64,000 nt of DNA from Methylocystis sp. L43 (GTDB lineage Bacteria; Pseudomonadota; Alphaproteobacteria; Rhizobiales; Beijerinckiaceae). Below, piece by piece: positions 42,247 to 52,859 of the stretch; the stretch's first letter is position 1, and every line of letters begins with the position of its first letter. Made by a program: the position numbers and the translations under genes. The DNA lies in assembly GCF_015709525.1 (NCBI RefSeq), contig NZ_JADNRA010000018.1, positions 27,296 to 91,295 of the forward strand, in the 5' to 3' direction. The notes below the pieces were generated by a model. It searched no databases, was not told the DNA's origin, and worked only from the letters and a program-made list of their open reading frames with translations.

Positions 42247-43542
42247 ATGAAAGTTCTTCTGATTGGTGCGACCGGCCTCATCGGCTCAAGCATTCTCGCA
42301 AAACTTCTCTCAGCCGGCCATGCGGTGATCGCCGTGTCGCGCGGGCGCGCCAACGTCCGACGGCAATTTCCTCAGGCGCAATGGGTGTCGATCGATCTGA
42401 GAAGCGTCGACTCCGCGCAAAAATGGACGCCCTATCTCGAAGGCGTCGACGCCGTCGTCAATTGCGCGGGCGTGCTTGGCGGAAGCGGCTCCGATTCCAC
42501 GGAGGCCGCTCATGCCAAAGGTCCAGCGACGCTGTTCGCAGCTTGTGAACAGGCAGGCGTCAAACGCGTCATTCATTTTTCCGCCGTGGGCGTCGACCGC
42601 GAGACGCCGAGCGAATTCTCAAGGAGCAAGGCGGAGGGCGACGCCGCCTTAAAGGCGACGGGACTCGACTGGGTCATTCTGCGGCCTTCCGTGGTCCTGG
42701 GGCGCCGGGCCTACGGCGGTAGCGCGCTGTTTCGGGGCCTGGCGGCGTTGCCGATCCTCCCCCGCTTCAGGGACGCGGGGGAACTGCAGATCGTCCAGCT
42801 CGACGACGTCGTGGCGACGGCGCTTTTTTTCCTCGCGCCCTCGGCGCCGGCGCGTGTGGAGCTGGAAATCGTCGGACCGCAGCGCCTGACTTTCAACGAG
42901 GTCGTCGCGATCTATCGCAAATGGCTCGGATCGCGCCCTGCCCTGCTCGTCGACGTCCCCGACTGGCTGATCGACGGGATGTATCGCCTCGGAGATTTCT
43001 TCGCCTGGCTGGGCTGGCGCACGCCGATCCGCAGCATCGCCAAACAGGAAATGGTCCGCGGCGCCATCGGCGATCCCACGCCATGGACAGACATGACGGG
43101 AATCAAACCGCAGTCGCTTGAAGCGGCGCTTATGGCCGAGCCCGCCGACGTGCGCGAAAAATGGTTTGCGCGCATCTACGCGCTCAAGCCGCTTATCTTC
43201 GCCGTGACGGCGCTGTTCTGGATTTCGACCGCGCTGGTCTCTTACGGACCGGGATGGGACATTGGGCTCGGGCTTTTGTACGAGGGCGGGCTGTCGGGCC
43301 CCATCGTGCCGCTGGCCGTGATCGCGGGCGCCACCTCCGATCTTATTATCGGCGTCGCCATCGCCTTTCGCCGCACATCGAAGATTGCGCTCGTCGCCGC
43401 GCTCGTCCTATCCTTCGTTTACCTCATCCTCGGCACCATCCTCGTGCCGCGACTCTGGCGGGAGCCGTTGGGACCGATGTTGAAGATCTGGTCGGTGATG
43501 GTGCTCAACGTCGTTTCTCTGGCGATTGTCGACGACCGGTGA
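42247..43542 (+). CDS. NAD(P)-binding SDR fused to a DoxX-like membrane domain
   Basis: The 431-residue protein has an N-terminal atypical short-chain dehydrogenase domain (about 1-215; VLLIGATGLIGSSILAKLLSAGH nucleotide loop, VVNCAGVLGG, HFSAVGVDR) and a C-terminal region with about four membrane segments (about 312-430) of DoxX-like type. Such fusions occur in proteobacteria without known function; the first half resembles complex I NDUFA9-like and related binding proteins more than active dehydrogenases, as no Tyr-x3-Lys is obvious. It overlaps the DUF2269 gene by 4 bases. Confidence 0.85.
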   Translation: MKVLLIGATGLIGSSILAKLLSAGHAVIAVSRGRANVRRQFPQAQWVSIDLRSVDSAQKWTPYLEGVDAVVNCAGVLGGSGSDSTEAAHAKGPATLFAACEQAGVKRVIHFSAVGVDRETPSEFSRSKAEGDAALKATGLDWVILRPSVVLGRRAYGGSALFRGLAALPILPRFRDAGELQIVQLDDVVATALFFLAPSAPARVELEIVGPQRLTFNEVVAIYRKWLGSRPALLVDVPDWLIDGMYRLGDFFAWLGWRTPIRSIAKQEMVRGAIGDPTPWTDMTGIKPQSLEAALMAEPADVREKWFARIYALKPLIFAVTALFWISTALVSYGPGWDIGLGLLYEGGLSGPIVPLAVIAGATSDLIIGVAIAFRRTSKIALVAALVLSFVYLILGTILVPRLWREPLGPMLKIWSVMVLNVVSLAIVDDR

Positions 43543-44009
43543 TTTATCTCCTCCTCAAATACATTCACATCATCGGCGCCGCAGTTTTGCTTGGCACCGG
43601 CGCCGGAATCGCGTTCTTCATGCTGATGGCGCATTTCTCACGCTCCGCGCCAGTTATCGCCGGGGTCGCGCGCATCGTCGTGATCGCGGACTTCGTCTTT
43701 ACCGCCTCCGCCGTGGTGGTTCAGCCCATCACCGGCGTCGCGCTCACTTGGCTGGCCGGTAATTCGCTCACCGAAGGCTGGATCGCGCTCTCAATCGCGC
43801 TGTACCTTTTTACAGGCGCCTTTTGGTTGCCTGTCGTGTGGATGCAGATGCGTATCCGCGATATTGCGCAAGCCGCGGTAGCGGCGAACCAGCCGCTACC
43901 GCAGATCTATCATCGATTTTTCTGGTGGTGGTTCGCTTTCGGCTTTCCGGCGTTCGGCGCCGTTATGACGATCATATGGCTGATGATCGCCAAGCCGCTG
44001 ATCTTCTGA
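43539..44009 (+). CDS. DUF2269 family membrane protein
   Basis: The 156-residue protein begins with GTG overlapping the preceding stop (GTGA), so it is coupled to the SDR-membrane fusion gene. It has four membrane segments and the family features YLLLKYIHIIGAAVLLGTGAGIAFFM, a conserved His in the first helix, QPITGVAL and WLPVVWMQMR, plus HRFFWWWFAFGFPAF. DUF2269 is a membrane family of unknown function that often accompanies DoxX-like SDR proteins. Confidence 0.88.
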   Translation: MIYLLLKYIHIIGAAVLLGTGAGIAFFMLMAHFSRSAPVIAGVARIVVIADFVFTASAVVVQPITGVALTWLAGNSLTEGWIALSIALYLFTGAFWLPVVWMQMRIRDIAQAAVAANQPLPQIYHRFFWWWFAFGFPAFGAVMTIIWLMIAKPLIF

Positions 44010-44041
44010 CGCCGCGCGACCGTCCCCAAACGAGGGTTCCC

Positions 44042-44137
44042 CTATCGCGTGTACCAGACGTAGATGATGGAAAAGGCCAAAGCCAGCGCAAAGCCAATCA
44101 TGACGTTGCGTATAAAGCCCCCGCCGAACTCATCCAT
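44042..44137 (-). CDS. 31-residue single-pass membrane protein
   Basis: The ORF from ATG 44137 is preceded by GGAGACGCAAC and encodes a protein with a short acidic start (MDEFGGGFIRN), one hydrophobic segment (VMIGFALALAFSIIYVW) and YTR at the end. This looks like a genuine short membrane protein and not the C-terminus of a larger one; the frame extends up to 44263 but without a better start. It is convergent with DUF2269. No family recognised. Confidence 0.6.
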   Translation of the reverse strand: MDEFGGGFIRNVMIGFALALAFSIIYVWYTR

Positions 44138-44325
44138 GTTGCGTCTCCAATGGTCGCACGCCGCAGCGGACAATCTGGCGTAAGCCTGCGAAGGGCGCAA
44201 CAGCAGTCTCCCCGCGACGTCTGCATTTTGTCTGGCCACATTCTTCAGTATAGTCGCGCCCATCAGGCGCTATTTGGATTCCCGCCGCGCCCGCCTATAG
44301 ACCCGCCGGAAGGAAGGATGCCGCG

Positions 44326-45501
44326 ATGAAGGACGATCTCGGCGCGCTGTCCGTCGTTCTCAACCGGAGCACGGAAACGCCGGGACGCCTGTCCGGCGCG
44401 AGCTTCGTCGTCAAGGAGAACATCGACGTCGCGGGAAACGTCTCGGCCAACGGCCATCCGAAATGGGCGGCGACCCACGCCCCTGCCGAACGCGACGCCC
44501 CTGTCGTCGCCCGATTGCTCGATGCGGGCGCACGGCTCGTCGGCAAGACGCACATGGACGAGATGGCCTATAGCCTGCTCGGCGCCAATCCGCATTACGG
44601 CACGCCGATCAATCCGGCCGCACAAAATCGCCACCCGGGCGGCTCGTCTTCAGGCTCTGCGGTCGCGGTCGCCGCCGGCCTCGTCAATTTCGCCATCGGC
44701 ACCGACACCGCCGGCTCCTGCCGCGCGCCGGCGGCCTTTTGCGGGGTTTTTGGCTTCCGCGCATCGCACGGCGCAGCGCCGATGGATGGAATCATTCCGC
44801 TTGCGCCGTCCTTCGACGCCATCGGCTGGTTCGCCCGCGACATCGGCGTCATGGCCTCTGTCGGTGAGGCTTTGTTGCCGGAAAACGCGGAGAGCGCCGA
44901 ACTCAAAGAAGCCGTGCTGCTCAGCGACGCCTTCTCGGGAGTCGGGATGGATTTCGCTTCGGCGGCGGCGGATCCCGTCGACGCTCTGAAGGCGTCCGGC
45001 CCCTGGCGCGAAGCGACGCTCGGCGACGACTTCTTCAAGACGGCGCTCGGACATTTCCGCAACATGCAGGCCTTCGAGGCCTGGGCCTCGCATGGCGCGT
45101 GGATTTCGGCGAACAGCCCGACTTTCGGCAAGGGCGTCGAGCAGCGTTTCGCCTATGCGGCGAAGGTCACGGCCGACCAAAAGAAAGCCGCTGAAAGTTT
45201 CCGCGAGGAGGCGCGCAAGAAAATCGACGCGCTCCTCGGTTCGCAAGGCTTCCTCGTGTCGCCAACGGCGCCGTTTCGCGCGCCGCTGCTCACCGAAAGC
45301 GAGGAGACGCTCGACGCCAAGCGCTATCAGATGATGCGCCTGTTTCTCATCGCGAGCTTCTTCGGCCTGCCGCAGATCAGCATTCCCCTTCCGACAAGCG
45401 ATGCGCCCGTCGCGCTCTCGTTCATCGGCCGACGCGGTTCGGACCACGCGCTGATCGCCCTTGCGCAACGCTTCTGCGCGCAGATGAAGCAGTCTCTGTA
45501 A
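44326..45501 (+). CDS. Amidase-signature family hydrolase
   Basis: The 391-residue protein belongs to the amidase signature family. The catalytic triad is visible as Lys30 (VVKENIDVAG), the first Ser in GGSSSGSAVAVAAG and the nucleophile Ser in DTAGSCRAPAAFCG. It is shorter than GatA and lacks GatB/GatC neighbours, so it is more likely a stand-alone amidase than part of the tRNA amidotransferase. The substrate cannot be told from sequence. A GAAGGAAGG motif lies upstream of the ATG. Confidence 0.9.
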   Translation: MKDDLGALSVVLNRSTETPGRLSGASFVVKENIDVAGNVSANGHPKWAATHAPAERDAPVVARLLDAGARLVGKTHMDEMAYSLLGANPHYGTPINPAAQNRHPGGSSSGSAVAVAAGLVNFAIGTDTAGSCRAPAAFCGVFGFRASHGAAPMDGIIPLAPSFDAIGWFARDIGVMASVGEALLPENAESAELKEAVLLSDAFSGVGMDFASAAADPVDALKASGPWREATLGDDFFKTALGHFRNMQAFEAWASHGAWISANSPTFGKGVEQRFAYAAKVTADQKKAAESFREEARKKIDALLGSQGFLVSPTAPFRAPLLTESEETLDAKRYQMMRLFLIASFFGLPQISIPLPTSDAPVALSFIGRRGSDHALIALAQRFCAQMKQSL

Positions 45502-45566
45502 GAGTTGATCCAGATGCGGTTCGGCGCGCGCCGGGAACGGCTGCGGGCCGTAAGATGCGGCTTTAC

Positions 45567-46016
45567 TCATCCGCTCAGCGGCGGCCCGTGTCCGAGCAGA
45601 TCGTTGATCCGCCCTGTCAGCCGCTCGCGCACGTCACGATAGGCGTCGAGAATGGCCTCGCGCGAGCCCTGCGCGGCGGTCGCGTCGGGCGTCGGCCAGT
45701 AGACGACGTCGACCGCCATCGTGCGCGTAAACTCCAGCGCCTTGTGATGCGCCTCGGGCGACAGCGTCACGATCAGATCGAAATTGGAATCTTCGAGATC
45801 TTCGAACGTGTGCGGCTTATGCGCTGAAATGTCGACGCCGATCTCGTCCATCGCCGCGATGGCGAAGGGGTCAGGGGCGCCGCGCTTCAGACCAGCGGAA
45901 GCGAAATAGGTTTCGCGGCCAAAATAATACCGCGCGATCGCCTCCGCCATTGGCGATCGCACCGTGTTCAACGTGCAGGCGAAAAGAATGGATTGGGGGC
46001 GCGCCACGTTGCTCAC
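45567..46016 (-). CDS. Low-molecular-weight phosphotyrosine phosphatase-like protein
   Basis: The 149-residue protein has the C-x5-R loop CTLNTVRSP (Cys14, Arg20) near the N-terminus and an acidic WPTPD region where the catalytic Asp is expected. Members include tyrosine phosphatases and arsenate reductases, which this loop alone cannot separate. The location at the end of a hisD-UPF0262 series fits the alphaproteobacterial arrangement where this gene follows UPF0262. Confidence 0.88.
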   Translation of the reverse strand: MSNVARPQSILFACTLNTVRSPMAEAIARYYFGRETYFASAGLKRGAPDPFAIAAMDEIGVDISAHKPHTFEDLEDSNFDLIVTLSPEAHHKALEFTRTMAVDVVYWPTPDATAAQGSREAILDAYRDVRERLTGRINDLLGHGPPLSG

Positions 46017-46022
46017 GCATTC

Positions 46023-47453
46023 TCATCGCTGACTTTGCGCCGCCGACTGACGGTCTCGTTCGATGAACGCCGCAAGCTCCTTCGTCTGGTCCGTGAACAG
46101 TTGCAGTTCGCTGATGTCGAGCGGCTCGCTCACATGCTGCATCAGCAGCAGATCTCGGCCTTCGGAGAAGGCCGGCGCCAGCCCGCAATAGAAAAATCCC
46201 TGGCGGCGCGCGCTCTCAACCAGGAGCGGCAAGCCGGGGTCGTCGACATGCGCGGAAAGCTGCACGGCGCGCGCGCCGAGCCCGCTGACGTCGCTCACCG
46301 CCTGGCTCAATTCGATGCTGGCGTTCGATCCGATCATCTCGAAGCGAATCCTGCCATAGCCCCATGGGTTGACCATGACGCTCGTCATCGACCGAGTCTC
46401 TGTTGGCGTTCCGCTCTCGCGTAGAGAAACGCCGACGCCGAGACGGCTGTATGTCGTCGTCATGACGTCGCGATACGCCGGAGGCGCGACGATCTCGCAT
46501 GCCCGCGCCGTCTGCAGGAAGCGGAACGTCAGCAGAAAACTCTGGCGCTGTCCGGCCGTCGGCACAGGCAAATCCTTCGAATGAGAGGTTTCGGGCGCCG
46601 CGCCGAGCAGGATCGCGCATGTCGGCATGCCGGCGCGCTCGTCATTGCGCTGTGAAAATGTATGAGTCGTGACCGGCTCGGCGTAGATCCCGACGAGCCC
46701 GAGTTTCGTGGCTTCGTCCGTCAGCCGCTCGGTCATGCGCTCCAGGAGATGACGTCCCCGGTAGGACGGAAGCACGACCGCTTCGCCGCGTTCGGCGATC
46801 GCCGCGCCGAGCTCGCGCTCGAGCGCGACATGGCCGATGACCTCGCCGCGCGCATCGCGGGTCACGACCGGAATGAGCTCTCCGCTTTCGACCTTCCGCC
46901 AATAGCGATGCGGAGAAAAGACTTCCCGGTGAACATAATTGTGTCCATAGACCGCCAGGAAGCAGCGCGCGATCGCCGCCGAGTCGCTCTGCTGGGGCAC
47001 GTCGATCCGCACCGTTTCCGTCGTCTCTGCGGCTTCGGCGATCGGCTCTTCGTTACGTTCCGCCACGTCGCGCGAGGGGTCGAAACCGCGATGGATCGTG
47101 ATCTCCCATCCGTCGACGCCGCGTTCCCGGTAGGATAATCCCGCATCTCGCCGCAACTGCGCGCTGAGCGAACCAACGACCGCGGAAAACCGGGAATGGC
47201 CGTTGAGCAGAATCCGTGCGCGCGCCTCGCCTTTGGAAGAGGACAGAAGAACCGCCGCGCGCTCGGCGTTGGTGCGCGACCCGCAGAGAATCTGCCATGT
47301 TTGCGCAGCGTCGGCGGCGATCAGGCTCGCGGTCATCGGCGGAATCCCTTCGACCAGCGACGCTTCGCGAACGAAGGCGCGGAGCAGTTCGCCCCCTTCT
47401 GCTTCCATCGACAGCCGCAGCTCGGCGAAATGATCCGAATTACCTTTGCCCAT
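46023..47453 (-). CDS. GNAT acetyltransferase with an anti-sigma-like N-terminal domain
   Basis: The 476-residue protein begins at ATG 47453 (MGKGNSDHFAELRLSMEAEGGE). The first ~125 residues resemble the RsbW/anti-sigma histidine-kinase-like fold (LRAFVREASLVEGIPPMTASLIAADAAQTW), without clear N and G boxes. Residues about 145-300 are a GNAT acetyltransferase domain (VRIDVPQQSDSAAIARCFLAVYG...VIGHVALER...VLPSYRGRHLLERM). The rest is unassigned. It sits inside the hisD-UPF0262-phosphatase block, where related genomes usually have no such gene. Substrate unknown. Confidence 0.78.
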   Translation of the reverse strand: MGKGNSDHFAELRLSMEAEGGELLRAFVREASLVEGIPPMTASLIAADAAQTWQILCGSRTNAERAAVLLSSSKGEARARILLNGHSRFSAVVGSLSAQLRRDAGLSYRERGVDGWEITIHRGFDPSRDVAERNEEPIAEAAETTETVRIDVPQQSDSAAIARCFLAVYGHNYVHREVFSPHRYWRKVESGELIPVVTRDARGEVIGHVALERELGAAIAERGEAVVLPSYRGRHLLERMTERLTDEATKLGLVGIYAEPVTTHTFSQRNDERAGMPTCAILLGAAPETSHSKDLPVPTAGQRQSFLLTFRFLQTARACEIVAPPAYRDVMTTTYSRLGVGVSLRESGTPTETRSMTSVMVNPWGYGRIRFEMIGSNASIELSQAVSDVSGLGARAVQLSAHVDDPGLPLLVESARRQGFFYCGLAPAFSEGRDLLLMQHVSEPLDISELQLFTDQTKELAAFIERDRQSAAQSQR

Positions 47454-47537
47454 GCGGATGATTCCATGATGACAATGTGACGGCGCCGCGCGCTGCGCCC
47501 GCGCAGCGCTCTCATCAGTGGCGACCAAGAGCGGCGC

Positions 47538-48017
47538 TCAGCCCTTCCAGTGCAGCGCCGTGATCAGCGTGAAGATACGGCGCGCCGTATCCTGATCGGT
47601 GTCGATCTTGCCTTTCAAGCGTTCGAGGAGAAGCTGCGCGCCTTCGTTATGGAGGCCGCGACGCCCCATGTCGATCGCCTCGATCCTGCTCGGGGTCGCA
47701 TGGCGGATCGCCGCGTAATAGCTTTCGCAGATCATGAAATAATCTTTGAGAATGCGCCTGAAAGGCGTCAGCGAGAGAATGTGCGTGACGAGGCAGACGC
47801 CCTCCGCGTCGCAAATCTTAAAAACCAGTTTGGCGTCAACGAGCGAGATCAGCAGCTCATAAGGTCCGCCATGATGGCCAATCAGCGCGAAACTGTTTTC
47901 CTCGATGAGATCGTAGATGGCGATGGCGCGCTCATGCTCCTGATCCGCCGAGCCGCGGCCGATCGAGTTCTCGTCGAGCGTGACGGAGATCAGCCGCTTC
48001 GACTCGTTTGACTCCAC
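47538..48017 (-). CDS. UPF0262 family protein
   Basis: The 159-residue protein is UPF0262, conserved in alphaproteobacteria and unknown in function. Visible core: [62 protein letters not shown] and [20 protein letters not shown] 48017 has GAGG 7 bases upstream and gives the family length; GTG 48023 overlaps the hisD stop and is an alternative. It follows hisD as usual. Confidence 0.9.
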   Translation of the reverse strand: MESNESKRLISVTLDENSIGRGSADQEHERAIAIYDLIEENSFALIGHHGGPYELLISLVDAKLVFKICDAEGVCLVTHILSLTPFRRILKDYFMICESYYAAIRHATPSRIEAIDMGRRGLHNEGAQLLLERLKGKIDTDQDTARRIFTLITALHWKG

Positions 48018-48019
48018 CC

Positions 48020-49321
48020 TCACGCCTCGAGCTGATTGAGACGGATCGACACCGAACGCGCATGGGCCTGCAAGCCTTCGGCCTCGCCAAGCGTGACGGC
48101 GGCGGCGCCGATGGCGCGCAGCGAGTCCGCGTCGCATTTCAGGATCGACGTGCGCTTGACGAAGTCGAGCACGCTCAGACCCGACGAGAAGCGCGCCGAG
48201 CGCGCCGTCGGCAGCACATGGTTCGAGCCGCCGACATAATCGCCGACGGCTTCGGGCGTATAGGCGCCGATGAAGATGGCGCCGGCGTTGGAAACGCGCG
48301 CGGCGAGGTCCTCGGCGTCTTCGCTGATGATTTCGAGATGTTCGGCAGCGATGCGGTCGGCGAGCGGAAGCGCGTCGGCGAGCGTCTTCACGATGATCGT
48401 CGCGCCATAGTCGCGCCAGGAGGCGCCGGCGATCTCCTTGCGCGAAAGCGTCGAGAGATGTCTCTCGACGGCGGCGACGACCGAGTCGGCCAGCGAGGCG
48501 TCGTCGGTGATCAGGATCGACTGCGCGGATTCGTCATGCTCGGCCTGCGCAAGCAAGTCGGCCGCGATCCAGTCGGGATTGGCGGTCGCGTCGGCGAGGA
48601 TCAGCACTTCAGAAGGGCCGGCGATCATGTCGATGCCGACCTGACCAAAGACGCGGCGCTTCGCCGCCGCCACCCAGGCGTTGCCCGGCCCGACAATCTT
48701 GACGACGGGCGCAATCGTCTTCGTGCCATAGGCCAGCGCCGCCACGGCTTGCGCGCCGCCGACCCGGTAGATCTCATCGATGCCGGAACGTTTCGCGGCG
48801 GCGAGCACCAGCGGCTCCACATGGCCGCCGGGCGTCGGAACCACCATGACGATGCGCTTCACGCCAGCGACCTTCGCCGGCACGACATTCATCAGCACGG
48901 AAGACGGATAGGCGGCGGTGCCGCCGGGCACGTAGAGGCCCACCGAGTCGAGCGGGGTCCAGCGCCAGCCAAGTTCGACGCCTGCCGCGTCCCGAAAGCG
49001 CAAATCCTGCGGCTTCTGCCGCTCGTGGAAGGTGGTGATCCGCTCGAGCGCGAGATCGAGGGCGGCGAGCTGCTCGGCGGAGCATTTGGCTTCCGCCGCC
49101 GCGACCTCCTCGCGGGAGACGGCGATGCCGGTTTGCTCAAGGTCGATGCGGTCGAAGCGCTTGGAATAGTCGACAAGCGCCGCGTCGCCGCGGGCGACGA
49201 CGTCGTCAATGATGCCGCGGACCGTATCGTCGACATCCTGCGACGACTCACGCTTCATGGCGAGCAGCGAGGCGAAACGCTGTTCGAAATCGGGCGCCGC
49301 AGCGTCCAAACGCAGGGTCAT
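48020..49321 (-). CDS. hisD: Histidinol dehydrogenase
   Basis: HisD oxidises histidinol to histidine in two NAD-dependent steps with a zinc ion. The 433-residue protein has [39 protein letters not shown], the catalytic Glu-His in AEHDESAQS and the C-terminal GGSNHVLPT with zinc ligands. I start at ATG 49321, after GAGAGGATC; the frame runs on through the upstream gene. Its neighbours DUF2948 and UPF0262 are the usual ones in Hyphomicrobiales. Confidence 0.96.
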   Translation of the reverse strand: MTLRLDAAAPDFEQRFASLLAMKRESSQDVDDTVRGIIDDVVARGDAALVDYSKRFDRIDLEQTGIAVSREEVAAAEAKCSAEQLAALDLALERITTFHERQKPQDLRFRDAAGVELGWRWTPLDSVGLYVPGGTAAYPSSVLMNVVPAKVAGVKRIVMVVPTPGGHVEPLVLAAAKRSGIDEIYRVGGAQAVAALAYGTKTIAPVVKIVGPGNAWVAAAKRRVFGQVGIDMIAGPSEVLILADATANPDWIAADLLAQAEHDESAQSILITDDASLADSVVAAVERHLSTLSRKEIAGASWRDYGATIIVKTLADALPLADRIAAEHLEIISEDAEDLAARVSNAGAIFIGAYTPEAVGDYVGGSNHVLPTARSARFSSGLSVLDFVKRTSILKCDADSLRAIGAAAVTLGEAEGLQAHARSVSIRLNQLEA

Positions 49322-49349
49322 GATCCTCTCCAGCCGGGAAGTCCGGCTG

Positions 49350-49838
49350 TCATGGCCCTCGGGGAGCGTGCTCGTCAAGTTCGCCGCTGAAATCATGGTT
49401 CGGCCGGGCGGCGACCTTCCAGCGCGGTCCCACGTCGCAAAGTTGCGCCTCGACGCATTCGACATCGAGCGCGATCGACGCGCCCCCGGCGAAAAAGAGC
49501 CGGATGACTCCCGACGGGGGTTCGGGGTCGGGCTCGAAAGTGACCGCCAGAAGTTCGAGGATCGCGTCGGGCTGGTCGCGGCAGATACGCTGGCAGCGCA
49601 CGCGCTGCACGCCTTCGAAATGCAGGCCGCAGCGGCAGCGCTCCAGCCGGCCGTCAAGTTCGGCGGCCCAGTCGAAACGCGACCCAACCAGGGCGAACCG
49701 GCGCTTTTCGGCAAGAAAGGCGATGTCGCCGACGCGCACCAGGGCGTCCTGCAGATGCGCCGAGAGGAGCGACAGATCTTCGCTGTCGAGCGCATGCAGA
49801 CGCAAGGCGAGTTCACAAGGCCGATTGGGTGGTTCCAT
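49350..49838 (-). CDS. DUF2948 family protein
   Basis: The 162-residue protein is DUF2948, found in front of hisD in many alphaproteobacteria. Conserved-looking parts are LHALDSEDLSLLSAHLQDALVRVGDIAFL, RFALVGSRFDW and GGASIALDVECVEAQLCDVG near the C-terminus. GGAGGAGAGGAC precedes the ATG. The role is unknown; the context hints at a housekeeping job. The longer frame to 49904 lacks family similarity at its start. Confidence 0.88.
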   Translation of the reverse strand: MEPPNRPCELALRLHALDSEDLSLLSAHLQDALVRVGDIAFLAEKRRFALVGSRFDWAAELDGRLERCRCGLHFEGVQRVRCQRICRDQPDAILELLAVTFEPDPEPPSGVIRLFFAGGASIALDVECVEAQLCDVGPRWKVAARPNHDFSGELDEHAPRGP

Positions 49839-49956
49839 GTCCTCTCCTCCTTCGCCCGATATGGCGAAGGGCGCGGGGGGGCGCAACCCTATGGGCGGCG
49901 TCAAGCTAAGTTAATGGGATTTTCTTGGGTTCCAGCACCCTCGCGCCGCTTCTGTG

Positions 49957-50055
49957 CCCTTTACGGGGAGGATGACGAGCGAAGCGAACCGGGAGGGGTT
50001 TAATCACCCCCACCCGATCGCCTTCGGCGATCGACCTCCCCGCAAGGAAGAGGTA
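49957..50055. repeat. Degenerate palindromic intergenic element
   Basis: The gap between DUF2948 and purA contains CGGGGAGG, GAGCGAAGCGAACCGGGAGG, GGTTTAATCACCCCCACC, GATCGCCTTCGGCGATC and CCTCCCCGCAAGG. The palindrome GATCGCC-TTC-GGCGATC is exact. These blocks resemble a decayed copy of the element between aztC and the GTPase gene (3458-3580). Confidence 0.6.
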
Positions 50056-50079
50056 TGGCGGGCGCAGCTTAACGGCCGC

Positions 50080-51372
<1,293 letters not shown>

Positions 51373-51390
51373 GGCCGTATCTCGATCTCC

Positions 51391-51424
51391 AAATAGAAAA
51401 AGCCCCGCGCGTAACGCCGGGGCT
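51391..51424 (-). terminator. Rho-independent terminator immediately upstream of purA
   Basis: The arms AGCCCCG (51401-51407) and CGGGGCT (51418-51424) form a stem extended by an inner GCG/CGC pair around TAA. Leftward it is followed by TTTTTCTATTTGG. It lies between the purA start and a region with no annotated leftward gene, so it must end an unannotated transcript or act as an attenuator of purA. Confidence 0.75.
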
Positions 51425-51539
51425 CGTTACCGCAGGGGTTTAGCGCATGCCGCCGAGAGCGTAAAGGCCGCCGACGGCCTGACATCAGGAACTTCGAGCG
51501 GCCTTTTCGGTTGGAAATGAACAAGGGGAGGTAGAATGC

Positions 51540-52013
51540 ATGCCGACCACGGTCGCTCGAGTCCCAAGCCACACCGATGAGGACATCAACCGCGCCATCC
51601 GCAAGGAAACGCAGGCGCGACTGTCCTACTTCGCCAAACACCCGGAGAAGATCGACGAACGTCTGGAGGAGCTTGATCGGGAGTGGGACATTGAGCGGGC
51701 GCTCGAAGCCAACGCCTCCTCTTTGGCGCTCGTTGGACTTGCGCTCGGCTTAACGTCGGATCGCCGCTGGCTGGCGCTGCCGGTTCTGGTGAGCGGCTTC
51801 CTTCTCCAGCACGCGCTGCAGGGCTGGTGCCCGCCCTTGCCGCTCCTGCGTCGAATGTCGTTCCGAACGGCCGAGGAAATCGGCCAGGAGCGCAACGCGC
51901 TCAAGGCGCTGCGCGGCGACTTCGACAAGGTCAAAAAGGCCGACAACAAGGTTCAGGAGGCGGCGCGCGCGGCCGGGCTCGGCTGCGAGATGCACGGGCG
52001 CACCGTGCATTAG
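51540..52013 (+). CDS. DUF2892 (YgaP-type) inner-membrane protein
   Basis: The 157-residue protein has a charged N-terminal region (EDINRAIRKETQARLSYFAKHPEKIDERLEELDREWDIERALE) and one or two membrane segments (about residues 61-90), ending HALQGWCPPLPLLRRMSFRTAEEI, the hallmark of DUF2892-type proteins. A helical charged tail follows. GGAGGTAGAATGC precedes the ATG. It lies across from purA; a rhodanese domain like that of E. coli YgaP is absent. Confidence 0.82.
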   Translation: MPTTVARVPSHTDEDINRAIRKETQARLSYFAKHPEKIDERLEELDREWDIERALEANASSLALVGLALGLTSDRRWLALPVLVSGFLLQHALQGWCPPLPLLRRMSFRTAEEIGQERNALKALRGDFDKVKKADNKVQEAARAAGLGCEMHGRTVH

Positions 52014-52172
52014 GATCTATCCCCGCCGCTCTGGACGGGAATATTGTGGATCTTGAGCCGCAGCCGCGCGACGCGACTGCGACATCGCGTTATCGTCTGA
52101 CTGAAGCAATTGTGCGATCTGTCAACGGAGAATTGCTGCCGCTCCAGCTGGCGGGCTCCGGAAGGGAAACGC

Positions 52173-52859
52173 ATGCTAAGCCGAGGTCTCGCCGTCGTCG
52201 CCGCGCTCGCTGTGTTGACGCTTCCGATGCTCGCCACTGCGCGGGACAATGCGCGGATGGAGCGCGTGACGTTCAGGGATGGACGCGCAACGTTGAACGG
52301 CCGCATCAAGGGCTACGACTACGTCGACTATGTGTTTCCTGTCGGCGCGGGAGAATCCATGCGGCTCAGCCTGAAGACCGACAGGCTCAGCAACTACTTC
52401 AACCTGAGCGCCCCGGGCGCCCAAGAGGCGATGTTCATCGGCTCTGTGTCAGGGACGGATTTCGCTGGAACGGCGCCGCTCGCCGGCGATTACACCGCGC
52501 GCGTCTATCTGATGCGCAGCGCGGCGCGGCGCGGAACCGTCGCACACTATGCGCTCTCCATCGAATTGGGACAGAAGAGCGCGACTGAGCCCAAGGGCCC
52601 GGACTATGCGGACGGACTGACCGGCGGGCCGGATTACTGGGAAGTTTTCGGCGTCGTATCCGGTGAAGCTCTCGCACTGCGCGAGCGCCCTTCGGCCAAG
52701 GCGAAGCGCGTCGCCGATCTGGCGAACGGCGCAGTTCTGACGAATCTCGGCTGCAGGAATACGGGCGGCGAACGCTGGTGTCAGGTCAAAGACCAGGCCG
52801 GCAAAAGGCGCGGTTGGGTGAAGGGCCGACATCTGCGGGAATCCGCGGGACCAAAATAA
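52173..52859 (+). CDS. Secreted protein with C-terminal SH3-like domain
   Basis: The 228-residue protein has a signal peptide (about 1-25), a beta-rich middle domain (RVTFRDGRATLNGRIKGYDYVDYVF...DFAGTAPLAGDYTARVYLMRSAARR, about 28-130) and a bacterial SH3 domain at the end (LALRERPSAKAKRVADLANGAVLTNLGCRNTGGERWCQV...GWVKGRHL). SH3-like domains of this kind often bind peptidoglycan in the periplasm. GAAGGGAAACGC precedes the ATG at 52173. It is convergent with rlmH. Function unknown. Confidence 0.85.
   Translation: MLSRGLAVVAALAVLTLPMLATARDNARMERVTFRDGRATLNGRIKGYDYVDYVFPVGAGESMRLSLKTDRLSNYFNLSAPGAQEAMFIGSVSGTDFAGTAPLAGDYTARVYLMRSAARRGTVAHYALSIELGQKSATEPKGPDYADGLTGGPDYWEVFGVVSGEALALRERPSAKAKRVADLANGAVLTNLGCRNTGGERWCQVKDQAGKRRGWVKGRHLRESAGPK

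Noticed and set aside
48008..49390. 460-codon rightward open frame
   Set aside because: Antisense to hisD, which has all catalytic motifs.
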